Shown piece after piece: positions 17,584 to 28,730 of a DNA stretch of 64,000 nt (the stretch's first letter is position 1; each line of letters starts with the position of its first letter). The position numbers and the translations under genes are program-made. The notes under the pieces are model-generated. The model made no database searches and was not told the origin of the DNA. It saw only the letters and a list, made by a program, of their open reading frames with translations. Source of the DNA: Streptomyces pactum (GTDB taxonomy: Bacteria > Actinomycetota > Actinomycetes > Streptomycetales > Streptomycetaceae); the NCBI RefSeq assembly GCF_002005225.1, contig NZ_CP019724.1:1984001-2048000 (forward strand), in the 5' to 3' direction.

Positions 17584-18648
17584 TCAGGCGGGGGCGCCGC
17601 CGCCCGTGCCGCCGTCCCTGCCGCCGGCCGCACTGTCGTCCATGCCGTCCTCGCGCAGTTCCGTCACCCGTTCCAGCAGGATCGGCTCCCACGCACGCCG
17701 CAGCCGGGTCCTGAGCAGGGACACGGGCAGGGGCACGGGCAGCGGCCCGGACGCGGAGGCGGCGGAGCGGCCGGAGAGGGCCGCGACGAGTTGGACGAGG
17801 GTGTCGCAGCGGGCCAGCCACAGGCCGCGCAGGCACGGCCGGGCGCCGTAGCCGGCGAGGGTGGCGGCGCGGACGGCGGCGGGCGAGCCCACGGAGAGCG
17901 CGAGCCCGGCGATGTCCTCGGCCGGGTCGCCGAGGACCGCGTCGGTCCAGCCGAGGACGCCGCGCACCCGGCCGTCGGCGCCGACCACGAGGTGCTCGCC
18001 GGCCAGTCCGTGGTGGACGAGCACGGCCGCGCCGGGCTGGGCGGCGAGCTGGACCGTCGCCGCCCGGGTGAGCCGTTCCGGCCGCGCGGCGTCGAACTCG
18101 TCGGCCTCGGCGAGCCGCCGGGCGGCGCGCTCGGCGGCCTCCCGCAACGTCTCCAGCGAGCGCGGGGCCGCCCGGGGCACGCCGAGGGTCTCGGCCTGGC
18201 CGACCGGCACCTCGCGCACTCCGGTGAGCAGCGCCGCGAGGTCGGCCTCGCCCAGGGCCGACACGTCGTGGTCCTCGCCCGATTCGCCGGGCACCTTGGC
18301 GTCCAGGGTGTAGGTCAGACCCGGCGCCCACTCCCCGTGCGCCACACTCGTCGGCACCGCGACGGAGACGTACGGCCGCACCAGCTCGCGCAGGCGCAGT
18401 TCGCGCCGCTGCCGTACTGCGGCCTCGCGGTCGGGGGCCAGGCGCAGCACACACCGGGCGCCGACCCACCAGGTGGCGGGCTCGGTGCCCTCGGTGACGG
18501 GCCGGACATCGGGTTCCGCGCTCTCGCCCAGCAGGGAACGGACCAGTCGGCGGACGGTGTCCGCGGTGGGTGTCGGTGCCTGGGTCATGGTCGCGCCGTC
18601 GTCTTCCGGGTCTGCCGGGGCGTTCGGGGTCCGTCCGTCGTCGGTCAC
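17584..18648 (-). CDS. APH-family kinase-like protein with substituted catalytic residues
   Basis: A 354-residue aminoglycoside-phosphotransferase-fold protein. In the related actinobacterial group the catalytic loop reads HHDLxxEH and the metal-binding motif VLDW. Here they read HHGLAGEH (Gly214) and VLGW (Gly233), so both catalytic aspartates are Gly, each explainable by a single A-to-G change. The rest (ERxARRLAE, GDPAEDIAGLAL) is well preserved. It may be a pseudokinase with a binding or regulatory role, or a recently inactivated enzyme. The GTG start at 18648 overlaps the preceding stop by 4 nt (GTGA), suggesting coupling to the M24 peptidase gene; an ATG at 18588 is the alternative. Confidence 0.72.
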   Translation of the reverse strand: MTDDGRTPNAPADPEDDGATMTQAPTPTADTVRRLVRSLLGESAEPDVRPVTEGTEPATWWVGARCVLRLAPDREAAVRQRRELRLRELVRPYVSVAVPTSVAHGEWAPGLTYTLDAKVPGESGEDHDVSALGEADLAALLTGVREVPVGQAETLGVPRAAPRSLETLREAAERAARRLAEADEFDAARPERLTRAATVQLAAQPGAAVLVHHGLAGEHLVVGADGRVRGVLGWTDAVLGDPAEDIAGLALSVGSPAAVRAATLAGYGARPCLRGLWLARCDTLVQLVAALSGRSAASASGPLPVPLPVSLLRTRLRRAWEPILLERVTELREDGMDDSAAGGRDGGTGGGAPA

Positions 18649-19775
18649 TCCACTATGACCATCTCCCGGGTGGTGTCGTTGAGGCGCCGGCCGCCGCCCC
18701 CGGTGACCGTGACGATGTCCTCGATGCGTACCCCGAAGCGGCCGGGCAGATAGACGCCGGGCTCGACGGAGAAGCACATGCCGGGGACGAGGGGCTGCTC
18801 CTCGCCCTCGATCATGTACGGCGGCTCGTGCGTGGTGACGCCGATGCCGTGCCCGGTGCGGTGGATGAAGTACTCGCCGTACCCGGCGCCGGCGATGACC
18901 GCGCGGGCGGCCCGGTCGACGTCCTGGCAGGCGGCACCGGGCCGCACCGCCCCGAAGCCCGCCTCCTGCGCCTCGCGGACGAGGTCGTGCACCCGCCGCT
19001 CCTCGTCGGTGGGCTCGCCCACGTGGACGGTGCGTGAGGTGTCGGAGCCGTAGCCGTCCTTCAGACCGCCGAAGTCGAGGACGACCATGTCGCCGTCCCC
19101 GATGACGCGGTCGCCGACCTCGTGGTGCGGGTTGGCTCCGTTCGGGCCGGAGGCCACGATCGTGAAGTCGACCTGCGCGTGCCCGAACCGCCGCAGCAGA
19201 CCGGCGAGGTCGGCGGCGACGTCGGACTCGCGACGACCGCCGAAGCGCACCTGCCGGATCTCGTCGAACGCGGCGTCCGCGGCCGCCCCCGCCGCCGCCA
19301 GCAGTTCCAGCTCGGCCGCGTCCTTGACGGCGCGGAGCATGGGCAGCGCCTCGGTGAGGGAGGCGTACGAGGTGCCGGGCAGCGCCCTCTGGAGGGCCAG
19401 CAGGTGCATCGCCCAGGCGTTGTCGCTGATACCGAACCGCCCGGAGCCGTCGAGGAGAGCGGCGGTGGCGGCGTAGGGGTCCTTGCCGTCGGTCCAGTCG
19501 CGCAGGGTCAGGGCGGGGGCGCCGGCGGCCTTCTCGGCGTCGGGGGCCTCCAGCGTCGGAACGACGAGGACGGGGTCGCGGCCGGCGGCGAGGACGAGCA
19601 GGGTGAGCCGCTCGGTGGCCGCGGTGGGCGCGTAGCCCGTGAGCCAGACGAGGTCCGGCCCAGGCGCCACCAGCAGCCCGGCCAGCCCGGCGTCGGCGGC
19701 CGCCCGCGCGGCCCGTTCCATCCGGGCCCGGTAGTCGTCGGCGGTGAAGGGAGCAGTGGGCGCGCTGCCGGTCAT
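18645..19775 (-). CDS. M24-family Xaa-Pro aminopeptidase/dipeptidase
   Basis: A 376-residue pita-bread-fold metallopeptidase of the aminopeptidase P/prolidase group. The creatinase-like N-terminal domain spans about 1-140. All five metal ligands of the C-terminal domain are visible: two Asp in LDFGGLKDGYGSDTSRT, His in GHGIGV, Glu in VEPGVY and Glu in RIEDIV. It would cleave N-terminal X-Pro bonds or X-Pro dipeptides using Mn or Co in the cytoplasm. The ATG at 19775 has a GGGAGG SD. Its stop overlaps the start of the kinase-like gene, so both form an operon. It diverges from a metallophosphoesterase gene. Confidence 0.88.
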   Translation of the reverse strand: MTGSAPTAPFTADDYRARMERAARAAADAGLAGLLVAPGPDLVWLTGYAPTAATERLTLLVLAAGRDPVLVVPTLEAPDAEKAAGAPALTLRDWTDGKDPYAATAALLDGSGRFGISDNAWAMHLLALQRALPGTSYASLTEALPMLRAVKDAAELELLAAAGAAADAAFDEIRQVRFGGRRESDVAADLAGLLRRFGHAQVDFTIVASGPNGANPHHEVGDRVIGDGDMVVLDFGGLKDGYGSDTSRTVHVGEPTDEERRVHDLVREAQEAGFGAVRPGAACQDVDRAARAVIAGAGYGEYFIHRTGHGIGVTTHEPPYMIEGEEQPLVPGMCFSVEPGVYLPGRFGVRIEDIVTVTGGGGRRLNDTTREMVIVE

Positions 19776-19946
19776 CCGGGCCTCCCTGGGCGGCGAGAGT
19801 GAAGGGACTACGGGCAGCATCCTGCCCCGGGCGAGGGAGCGACGCGAGCCGATCGGCATTGATCGGCCACTGGAGTTAATGGTGTGATGCCGTTCGAACG
19901 TTAGCCATGAGGGCGTGCCCCGCGGCGCCCGGAGGAGGCCTGCACC

Positions 19947-20702
19947 GTGCTCGTACTCGCGCACATCAGCGATCTGCACCTGGACGGGAGCGCGCGGGCG
20001 ACCGAGCGCGCCGAGCGGGTCCGCGACCGGCTCCGGCGACTGCCGGGGCCGGTGGACGCCCTGCTGGTCACCGGGGACATCGCGGACCACGGCACGGAGG
20101 AGGAGTACGAGGAGGCCGCCCGCGTCCTGGGGCTGCGCGACGGCACCGCGCCGTTCCCCGTGCTGACCTGCCCCGGCAACCACGACAGCCGCGCACCCTA
20201 CCGCAAGGCCCTGCTCGGCCTGCCCAGCGCGGAGGGGCCGGTCAACGAGGCGCGGGTCTTCGACGGCGGCGCGGTGCTGATGTGCGACTCCAGCATCCCG
20301 GGAAGCGACGAGGGGGAGCTTGACGAGGAGACGTACGGCTGGATCGAGGCGACGCTCGACGAACTCGGCGCCGAGCGCCCGGCCCTCCTCGCCTTCCACC
20401 ACCCGCCCACGGCCGTGCACCACCCCCTGCCCGACTCCTGCCGGCTGCGCCACCCCGAACGCCTCGCCGCGCTGCTCAAGCGGCGGCCCTCGATCGCCGG
20501 GCTGATCACGGGGCACGCCCACACACCCGCCGCCACCGTGTTCGCCGGGCGGCCCCTGGTGGTGGGCCCCGGAGTGACGTGGACCCTGCGGCTCCCCTGG
20601 GAGGGCGATCGGATCGCGGACCGGGACGCCCCGGTCGGGCTGGCCTACCACGTCCTGGACGACACCGGACGGCTGACGAGCCACTTCCGTACGGTCGCGT
20701 GA
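19947..20702 (+). CDS. calcineurin-like metallophosphoesterase (CpdA-like)
   Basis: A 251-residue class III cyclic-nucleotide-phosphodiesterase-like enzyme. The binuclear metal site is complete: DLH near the N-terminus (ISDLHLDG), GDIADHG, GNHDSR, an internal His pair (FHHPPTAVHH) and GHAHTPAA near the end. Members hydrolyse cAMP, glycerophosphodiesters or other phosphodiesters; the substrate is not predictable. The GTG start has an excellent GGAGGAGG SD. The cytoplasmic protein lacks a signal peptide. It is transcribed alone, divergent from the M24 peptidase and convergent with the PDZ gene. Confidence 0.86.
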   Translation: MLVLAHISDLHLDGSARATERAERVRDRLRRLPGPVDALLVTGDIADHGTEEEYEEAARVLGLRDGTAPFPVLTCPGNHDSRAPYRKALLGLPSAEGPVNEARVFDGGAVLMCDSSIPGSDEGELDEETYGWIEATLDELGAERPALLAFHHPPTAVHHPLPDSCRLRHPERLAALLKRRPSIAGLITGHAHTPAATVFAGRPLVVGPGVTWTLRLPWEGDRIADRDAPVGLAYHVLDDTGRLTSHFRTVA

Positions 20703-20736
20703 CGTCGGGCGCGTCGCGACGGCCGGGTGACGGGCG

Positions 20737-21339
20737 TCAGGTGACGACCCCCGGTACGGCGGTGAGCTGCTGGTAGCCGCCGCTCTCGTGGCGCACCGTC
20801 ACCTTGACCTCCTTGCCCGGCCGGGCGCGGGCCACGGCGTCGACGAGGTCGGCGGCCGAGTCGACCCGGGTCGCGCCGAACGCCAGGAGCACGTCACCCC
20901 GGACCAGGCCCGCCGCGTACCCGGGGCCGGGCACGTGGACGCCCACGACCAGAGCCCCCGGCTTCTCGTCGTCCACGGCCTCCACGCCGAGGGTCGCGGC
21001 GGCCGGCGCCGGGGACGGGGACGGACCGGTCGACGGATGCGCGGCGGCGGCCCGGCTGCCCGGCCGCGCTTGCGCACCCGGCTCCGCTCCTGGCCCCGAC
21101 GCCCCCGCCTGCCGTTGCAGTTCGGCGAGTTCGCTCATGCCGATCACCGTGGCGCCCATCGTGCCGAGTCCCACGCCCGCCAGGAGCAGGATCGTCGCGG
21201 AGAACACGCCGAGCAGCAGGATGGTGAGCCGTCGGCGGCGCCGGCTCCCGGTATGCGGACGCCGGACGTCGTCGGGCGCGGTGCCGCCCCCCGGTTCCTG
21301 ACCGGGCATCGGCTTGGGTCGCAACGCTGTCTGTTCCAT
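20737..21339 (-). CDS. PDZ-domain membrane protein
   Basis: A 200-residue protein with a basic cytoplasmic N-terminus, one transmembrane helix (about 38-62), an Ala/Pro/Ser-rich linker and a C-terminal PDZ domain outside the membrane (about 108-195). The PDZ carries the peptide-binding loop region GPGYAAGLVRGDVLLAFG and lacks any protease domain, unlike HtrA/DegP. It could be a scaffold binding C-termini of exported proteins. It lies 75 nt downstream of geosmin synthase on the same strand and may be read through from it, but no functional link is established. Confidence 0.8.
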   Translation of the reverse strand: MEQTALRPKPMPGQEPGGGTAPDDVRRPHTGSRRRRRLTILLLGVFSATILLLAGVGLGTMGATVIGMSELAELQRQAGASGPGAEPGAQARPGSRAAAAHPSTGPSPSPAPAAATLGVEAVDDEKPGALVVGVHVPGPGYAAGLVRGDVLLAFGATRVDSAADLVDAVARARPGKEVKVTVRHESGGYQQLTAVPGVVT

Positions 21340-21403
21340 GGATCGCCTCCGGCAGGTGCTCTACCCGGCGCACCGGCGCGTGACGAGCCACGAAAGAGTG
21401 AGA

Positions 21404-23607
<2,204 letters not shown>

Positions 23608-23745
23608 CTACCCATGGCCCTCCGGGCACATCCGCGGGGTGGGACATGATCACACCATCGCGTGAATCCAGGGGGGACTCGGGAACTTTCACCGGTTCGT
23701 CCGCTCGGGGCGCGGTCGTGGTCCGCCGCCTTCCGACGCGGGCGC

Positions 23746-24954
23746 TCAGCGCCTGACCTGGATCAGCGCGTGCGTCCCGCTCGTCCGCCAGCGCTGTTCC
23801 CCGCTCGCCACGAGTGCCGCTTCCGTGTCCGGGGACAGGCCGGTGATCACGTCCGACTTCAGGGTGCGCAGGGCGGCGACGGGGCCCGGGAAGTAGCCGG
23901 TGGCCGCCGCGAACGACGTGGTCGGGGGCCACCACCGGTCACCCACCAGGCGGCGGTAGTTCAGATCGCCCTTGAGGACGGTGACCGTGGCCGCGGTGAA
24001 CTCCTCGCGCAGGTCGTCGGGCATGTCCGCGTAGGGCAGCGGGGCGCAGGAGAAGGGGTGGGCGCGGACGGTGACGCGGCCGTCGGTCAGCGCGCTCCAC
24101 AGCCGCTCGCCGTACGCGGCCGCCGCGCCACCCGCCGCGACGAGCCGCCGCAGCGCGTCCATCAGGTCGGCGGGCGTGGCGTCGGAGACGTAGTACGGAT
24201 ACGGCTTGAGGTGCAGGACCGCCCGGTCGATGCTGCCACGCTCGAGCAGGTGCGCGACGAGGAGCAGGTCGGGGACGAGTTCGCGGCCGGCGTTGTCGGC
24301 GACGAGGCACAAGGTCCTCGGGCGGCCGGAGGTGCCCTTCCCGGCGGGCGGGAGCAGCTCCCAGAGCATGTCGCTGTCGTCCGCGACCAGGGCCTGCACC
24401 CGGTCCTGGGTGCCGGTGCCGCTTCCGGAGAGGCGGAAGCCGAGGTCCGCGCGGTTGCCCCAGAGCGAGCCGTGCAGCAGGGCCCGCGTGCGCTCGTCGG
24501 CGGGCAGGTCGGCGAGGCCGTCGAGCGCGGCGAGTTCCTCGTCCGTCTCCGGGGCGTCGAGTTCGGCGAGTTTGGCGGGCCGGAAGGGGTCGACGCCCTG
24601 CCAGGCGCCGGTGCCGAAGTAGCCGACGGCGTCGAGGAGGCGGCGGTAGAAGTGGCTCTCGGCCCACAGCCACGGCACGTCGAACCAGGAGCGTCCGGCG
24701 TACGCGTCGATCCCCCAGTCCGCCCAGCGGTCCCGGTCGCGGGCGTCGGCGCCGGCGGGCAGCGGCTCGACCACGCCGTCGGTACAGCTCGCGAGCAGCG
24801 CGTCGAGCGCCTTTCGCCGTTCGGGGCCGAAGGGGAACGCCTTCCGCACCTGCCGGACGATGGCCGGGTGCCGCTCCGCCAGCACGCCGTGGGGGAAAGA
24901 CCCGGGCTCGTCGCCGACGATGACGGGGGCCGGCTCGGGCGGGGTGTCGGACAT
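23746..24954 (-). CDS. damage-control phosphatase ARMT1-like (DUF89)
   Basis: A 402-residue protein of the DUF89/ARMT1-like family. Recognisable elements are WAESHFYRRLLDAVGYF, LVADNAGRELVPDLLLVAHLL (the Asp-Asn metal-binding motif of the family), LHLKPYPYYVSDAT and VLKGDLNYRRLVGDRWWP with the KGD-N-R motif. Related enzymes dephosphorylate damaged or over-abundant sugar phosphates such as fructose-1-phosphate in a metal-dependent way; the physiological substrate here is unknown. The ATG at 24954 (MSDTPPEPAPV) is preferred; the frame stays open upstream but runs through repeats. It lies between geosmin synthase and cprB. Confidence 0.82.
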   Translation of the reverse strand: MSDTPPEPAPVIVGDEPGSFPHGVLAERHPAIVRQVRKAFPFGPERRKALDALLASCTDGVVEPLPAGADARDRDRWADWGIDAYAGRSWFDVPWLWAESHFYRRLLDAVGYFGTGAWQGVDPFRPAKLAELDAPETDEELAALDGLADLPADERTRALLHGSLWGNRADLGFRLSGSGTGTQDRVQALVADDSDMLWELLPPAGKGTSGRPRTLCLVADNAGRELVPDLLLVAHLLERGSIDRAVLHLKPYPYYVSDATPADLMDALRRLVAAGGAAAAYGERLWSALTDGRVTVRAHPFSCAPLPYADMPDDLREEFTAATVTVLKGDLNYRRLVGDRWWPPTTSFAAATGYFPGPVAALRTLKSDVITGLSPDTEAALVASGEQRWRTSGTHALIQVRR

Positions 24955-25040
24955 GAGCCTCACCGTATCGCGCGCCCCGGGGCGGGACGGCGGAGCCGGC
25001 CGTGTCGGGGCCGAGCCGACCGTATCGGGACAGGCAGCCC

Positions 25041-25110
25041 AACACATCAGGGCGGGACCCACCGCGTCAGGGCGGATTCCCACCGCGTCAGGGCGGCCGG
25101 CCCACCGCGG
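25041..25110. repeat. degenerate 20-21 bp tandem repeat
   Basis: Three tandem copies built around TCAGGGCGG (starting at 25047, 25067 and 25088), each preceded by a variant of CCACCGCG. They lie in the 218-nt gap between cprB and the DUF89 gene. There is no spacer diversity, so it is not a CRISPR array. Function unknown. Confidence 0.6.
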
Positions 25111-25172
25111 CGCGCCGGAGTCCCTCACGTCCCGGCCAAAGCGCACCGCACCCCGGCCGAGCTGCCGCCGGA

Positions 25173-25820
25173 TCAGACCCCGCCCAGCTCCCGCTCCAGG
25201 CGTGCCGCGAGGGTGAGGTAGCGCGCGCGGCGGGTCACCGGCACCATGCCGCGGATCAGGATGTGCCACATTCCGGCCAGGCGGCGGGGCTGTCGCGCGG
25301 CCGGTTCCAGGGTGCCGCCCACGACGCGGGTGCCGACGATGGAGCAGACGAGGGTGTGGGCGACGGAGTCGACGTCGATGTCCGGATGCAGGTCGGACTG
25401 GCGGACGGCGTCCAGGAGGCGGGACGAGGCGATCTCCCGCCACTCGGTGAAGGGGTGCGGCAGCGGCGGCCGCACCGGCACTCCCCCGGTGGCGAGCCGC
25501 AGCCCGGCCCGCAGGACCGGCCCCTCCTCGCACAGCCGGGCCATGCCGAACGTCAGGCGCATCAGCGCCTCCAGGGAGGTGTAGCCCCGGCCGTCCAGCT
25601 CCCTCGCCAGCCGGCGCGAGGTCCTGGACTGGAGCTCCATGATCGCGTGGGCGAGGTCCTCCTTCGCCGCGAAGTGGAAGTACAGGGCGCCCTTGGTGAC
25701 CCCGGCGTGGGTCACGATCTCGCTCAGACTGGTCGACTCGTACCCGTGACGGTCGAACAGGTCGGCGGCGGCACCGAGGATCGTCGCTCGGGTCTGCTCG
25801 GCGCGTAGCTGCCTCGCCAT
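25173..25820 (-). CDS. cprB: gamma-butyrolactone-receptor-type TetR regulator CprB
   Basis: A 215-residue TetR-family regulator that is nearly collinear with S. coelicolor CprB. The helix-turn-helix lies within about 8-54 (ILGAAADLFDRHGYESTSLS, then VTKGALYFHF). The ligand-binding domain includes Trp127 in TEWREI, the conserved Trp that lines the gamma-butyrolactone pocket of CprB/ArpA receptors. Such proteins repress targets controlling antibiotic production and sporulation and release DNA on binding a butyrolactone-type signal. A palindrome 28 nt upstream of the ATG may be an autoregulatory operator. No butyrolactone synthase gene is nearby. Confidence 0.92.
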   Translation of the reverse strand: MARQLRAEQTRATILGAAADLFDRHGYESTSLSEIVTHAGVTKGALYFHFAAKEDLAHAIMELQSRTSRRLARELDGRGYTSLEALMRLTFGMARLCEEGPVLRAGLRLATGGVPVRPPLPHPFTEWREIASSRLLDAVRQSDLHPDIDVDSVAHTLVCSIVGTRVVGGTLEPAARQPRRLAGMWHILIRGMVPVTRRARYLTLAARLERELGGV

Positions 25821-25847
25821 CGGCTGAACTCTCCTGGGCTGGAACTC

Positions 25848-25867
25848 AACAGGCCGTGCCGCCTGTT
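25848..25867 (-). promoter_or_regulatory. candidate CprB/ARE-type operator
   Basis: A perfect inverted repeat AACAGGC-N6-GCCTGTT lies 28 nt upstream of cprB, flanked by a T-run. Size and symmetry match the 20-26 bp pseudo-palindromes bound by gamma-butyrolactone receptor homologues, many of which bind their own promoters. Confidence 0.5.
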
Positions 25868-25923
25868 TTTACGCCCTGTACACGATAACTCACCGTCAGA
25901 TCCGCCTCCTTGCTGCCCCGCGG

Positions 25924-25970
25924 ACGGCGGCCCGGTCCCGCCCCGTTCGAGGCGTGGGCCGGGCCGCCGT
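25924..25970 (-). terminator. terminator of the secreted-protein gene
   Basis: A long inverted repeat with perfect 12-bp arms (25924-25935, 25959-25970) and further internal pairing begins 7 nt after the stop of the secreted-protein gene. It separates that gene from cprB, which is read in the same direction. Confidence 0.65.
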
Positions 25971-25976
25971 GCGTCG

Positions 25977-27274
<1,298 letters not shown>

Positions 27275-27973
27275 ATGGCCTCGTCCTCCGACGTCACCCC
27301 GCCCGCCGGCGACACCCCCGAACCCGAGACCGGCCAGGAAGGCGCTTTCGCGCCGGATACCGGCGGGGCACCCACGAGACGCGGCCGGGTCAGGCTGCGC
27401 CGGGCCGCGGTGCTGGCGGTGCCGGCCGCCGCGGTCACCGCGGGCCTGGCGATCCTCACCGCCCAGGGCGCCCTGGGTGTGCAGTTCGCGATCTCCGGCA
27501 TGCCCTTCACCGTCACCGCCACGGAGCTCGACGGCAAGGGGTTCGCCCAGTTCGGCGGCCTCGACAACATGGCCGAGGGCAGCCCGAACGCGGGGGACAC
27601 CGGCGGCCAGGTCCTGGTCGTCACCTCCGTGATCAAGGAGGCGAAGCTGACCAAGCTGTGCCAGAGCGTCGACCTGGGCGGCACCAACCTGCTCATCACC
27701 GCGGGCGAGGGGGACACCCGGGTGTCCGCGAGTGATCTGACCACCGACTCGACGTTCCTGTCGGGTGACGCCGCCTTCAACAACATCGAGATCGGCAACG
27801 ACGCCAGCACCCTGGACAAGGCCGGCCCGAAGGGCCGCGGACCGATCGGCGTCTTCAGCCAGCAGGCCGACACCGTGCAGATCAAGAACCTACGGCAGAC
27901 CAACTACGCGACCACCGCGGGGGTGTTCAAGCTCCCCGGCCTGAAGCTGCGCTTCAGCGGGTCGGGCTGCTGA
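27275..27973 (+). CDS. DUF6230 family membrane-anchored protein
   Basis: A 232-residue protein with an acidic/Pro-rich cytoplasmic N-terminus (about 1-40), one hydrophobic segment (about 46-70, AAVLAVPAAAVTAGLAILTA) and an extracellular beta-rich domain containing GVQFAISGMPFTVTATELDG and KLCQSVDLGG. It ends in Gly-Ser-Gly-Cys, and the two cysteines may pair. DUF6230 proteins are restricted to actinomycetes and have no known function. The ATG at 27275 has GGGAG just upstream. The stop overlaps the DUF6114 start (TGATG), so the two are one operon and probably one membrane complex. Confidence 0.8.
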   Translation: MASSSDVTPPAGDTPEPETGQEGAFAPDTGGAPTRRGRVRLRRAAVLAVPAAAVTAGLAILTAQGALGVQFAISGMPFTVTATELDGKGFAQFGGLDNMAEGSPNAGDTGGQVLVVTSVIKEAKLTKLCQSVDLGGTNLLITAGEGDTRVSASDLTTDSTFLSGDAAFNNIEIGNDASTLDKAGPKGRGPIGVFSQQADTVQIKNLRQTNYATTAGVFKLPGLKLRFSGSGC

Positions 27974-28431
27974 TGCCCGGCGATCGGCGTGCGGGCTTCC
28001 GGGCCGGCTTTCGCCGCTGGCGCTCCGGGCGGCCGTTCTGGGGCGGGTTGCTGCTCACCCTGGCCGGGGCGGAGGTCCTTTTCACCATGAAGGCCTCCTT
28101 CGAGGTCGTCCTGCACGTCGGCATGCAGGGCGTGGCCGGCTATCTCCTGCCGGTCGTGATGCTGCTGTGCGGACTGCTGGCCCTGGTCAACCCCGCCCAG
28201 CGCCTCTTCTACTCCCTCATCGGCGTCCTGGCCTCCCTGGGCACGTGGGTCACCTCCAACCTCGGCGGGTTCATCGTCGGGCTTCTCCTCGGCTGCGTCG
28301 GAAGCTGCCTGGTCTTCGGCTGGCTGCCCGACCAGGAGTCGCGCCGCGACCGCCGGCGCCGCAGGAAGGAGAGCCGGGCCGCGCGCGGAGCCCGGCAACC
28401 GCTGGAGCAGCGGGCGGGCGGGCCCGCCTGA
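27973..28431 (+). CDS. DUF6114 family membrane protein
   Basis: A 152-residue integral membrane protein with about four hydrophobic helices between residues 20 and 120 (WGGLLLTLAGAEVLF; GMQGVAGYLLPVVMLLCGLLAL; FYSLIGVLASLGTWVTS; GGFIVGLLLGCVGSCLVFGW). The C-terminal tail is strongly basic (RRDRRRRRKESRAARGAR) and presumably cytoplasmic. It is translationally coupled to DUF6230. The DUF6230-DUF6114 pair is conserved in Streptomyces without a known role. A hairpin terminator follows. Confidence 0.8.
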   Translation: MPGDRRAGFRAGFRRWRSGRPFWGGLLLTLAGAEVLFTMKASFEVVLHVGMQGVAGYLLPVVMLLCGLLALVNPAQRLFYSLIGVLASLGTWVTSNLGGFIVGLLLGCVGSCLVFGWLPDQESRRDRRRRRKESRAARGARQPLEQRAGGPA

Positions 28432-28440
28432 CACCGGGCC

Positions 28441-28486
28441 GCCCGGCGTCCGCGCCCCGGCACGCACCCGGAGCCGGACGCCGGGC
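28441..28486 (+). terminator. terminator of the DUF6230-DUF6114 operon
   Basis: Perfect 12-bp inverted repeat GCCCGGCGTCCG (28441-28452) and CGGACGCCGGGC (28475-28486), 9 nt past the DUF6114 stop, with a 22-nt loop and no T-run. The rest of the 299-nt gap up to the next gene shows only a possible promoter near 28640 (AGATTTATCCGG). Confidence 0.6.
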
Positions 28487-28730
28487 TTCCGTGCCCGCTC
28501 GCGCTTCAGCCCCGCTCCAGCACACGCTTCACCCGCTCTTCACCCGCCCCGTTCATCACGATGCGGCACCGACAACTCACACCTGGTCGCTGATCACTTG
28601 ACTACCGGCGGTCACACACGGTTTGCTCCGGCCAGGCGAGATTTATCCGGTCGGCGTAGCGACACGCGGCTCCGGTCACCCCTCGCTCCGTTCCTCCTGC
28701 TCGGTCGCACAGCGAGGTGCCGCACCCCCC

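Noticed and set aside
19890..19902. SOS/LexA box at CGTTCGAACG
   Set aside because: The order of half-sites is reversed compared with GAAC-N4-GTTC, and neighbouring genes are not DNA-damage genes.
25041..25110. Possible CRISPR-like array
   Set aside because: Repeats are directly tandem without unique spacers, too few, and no cas genes are present.
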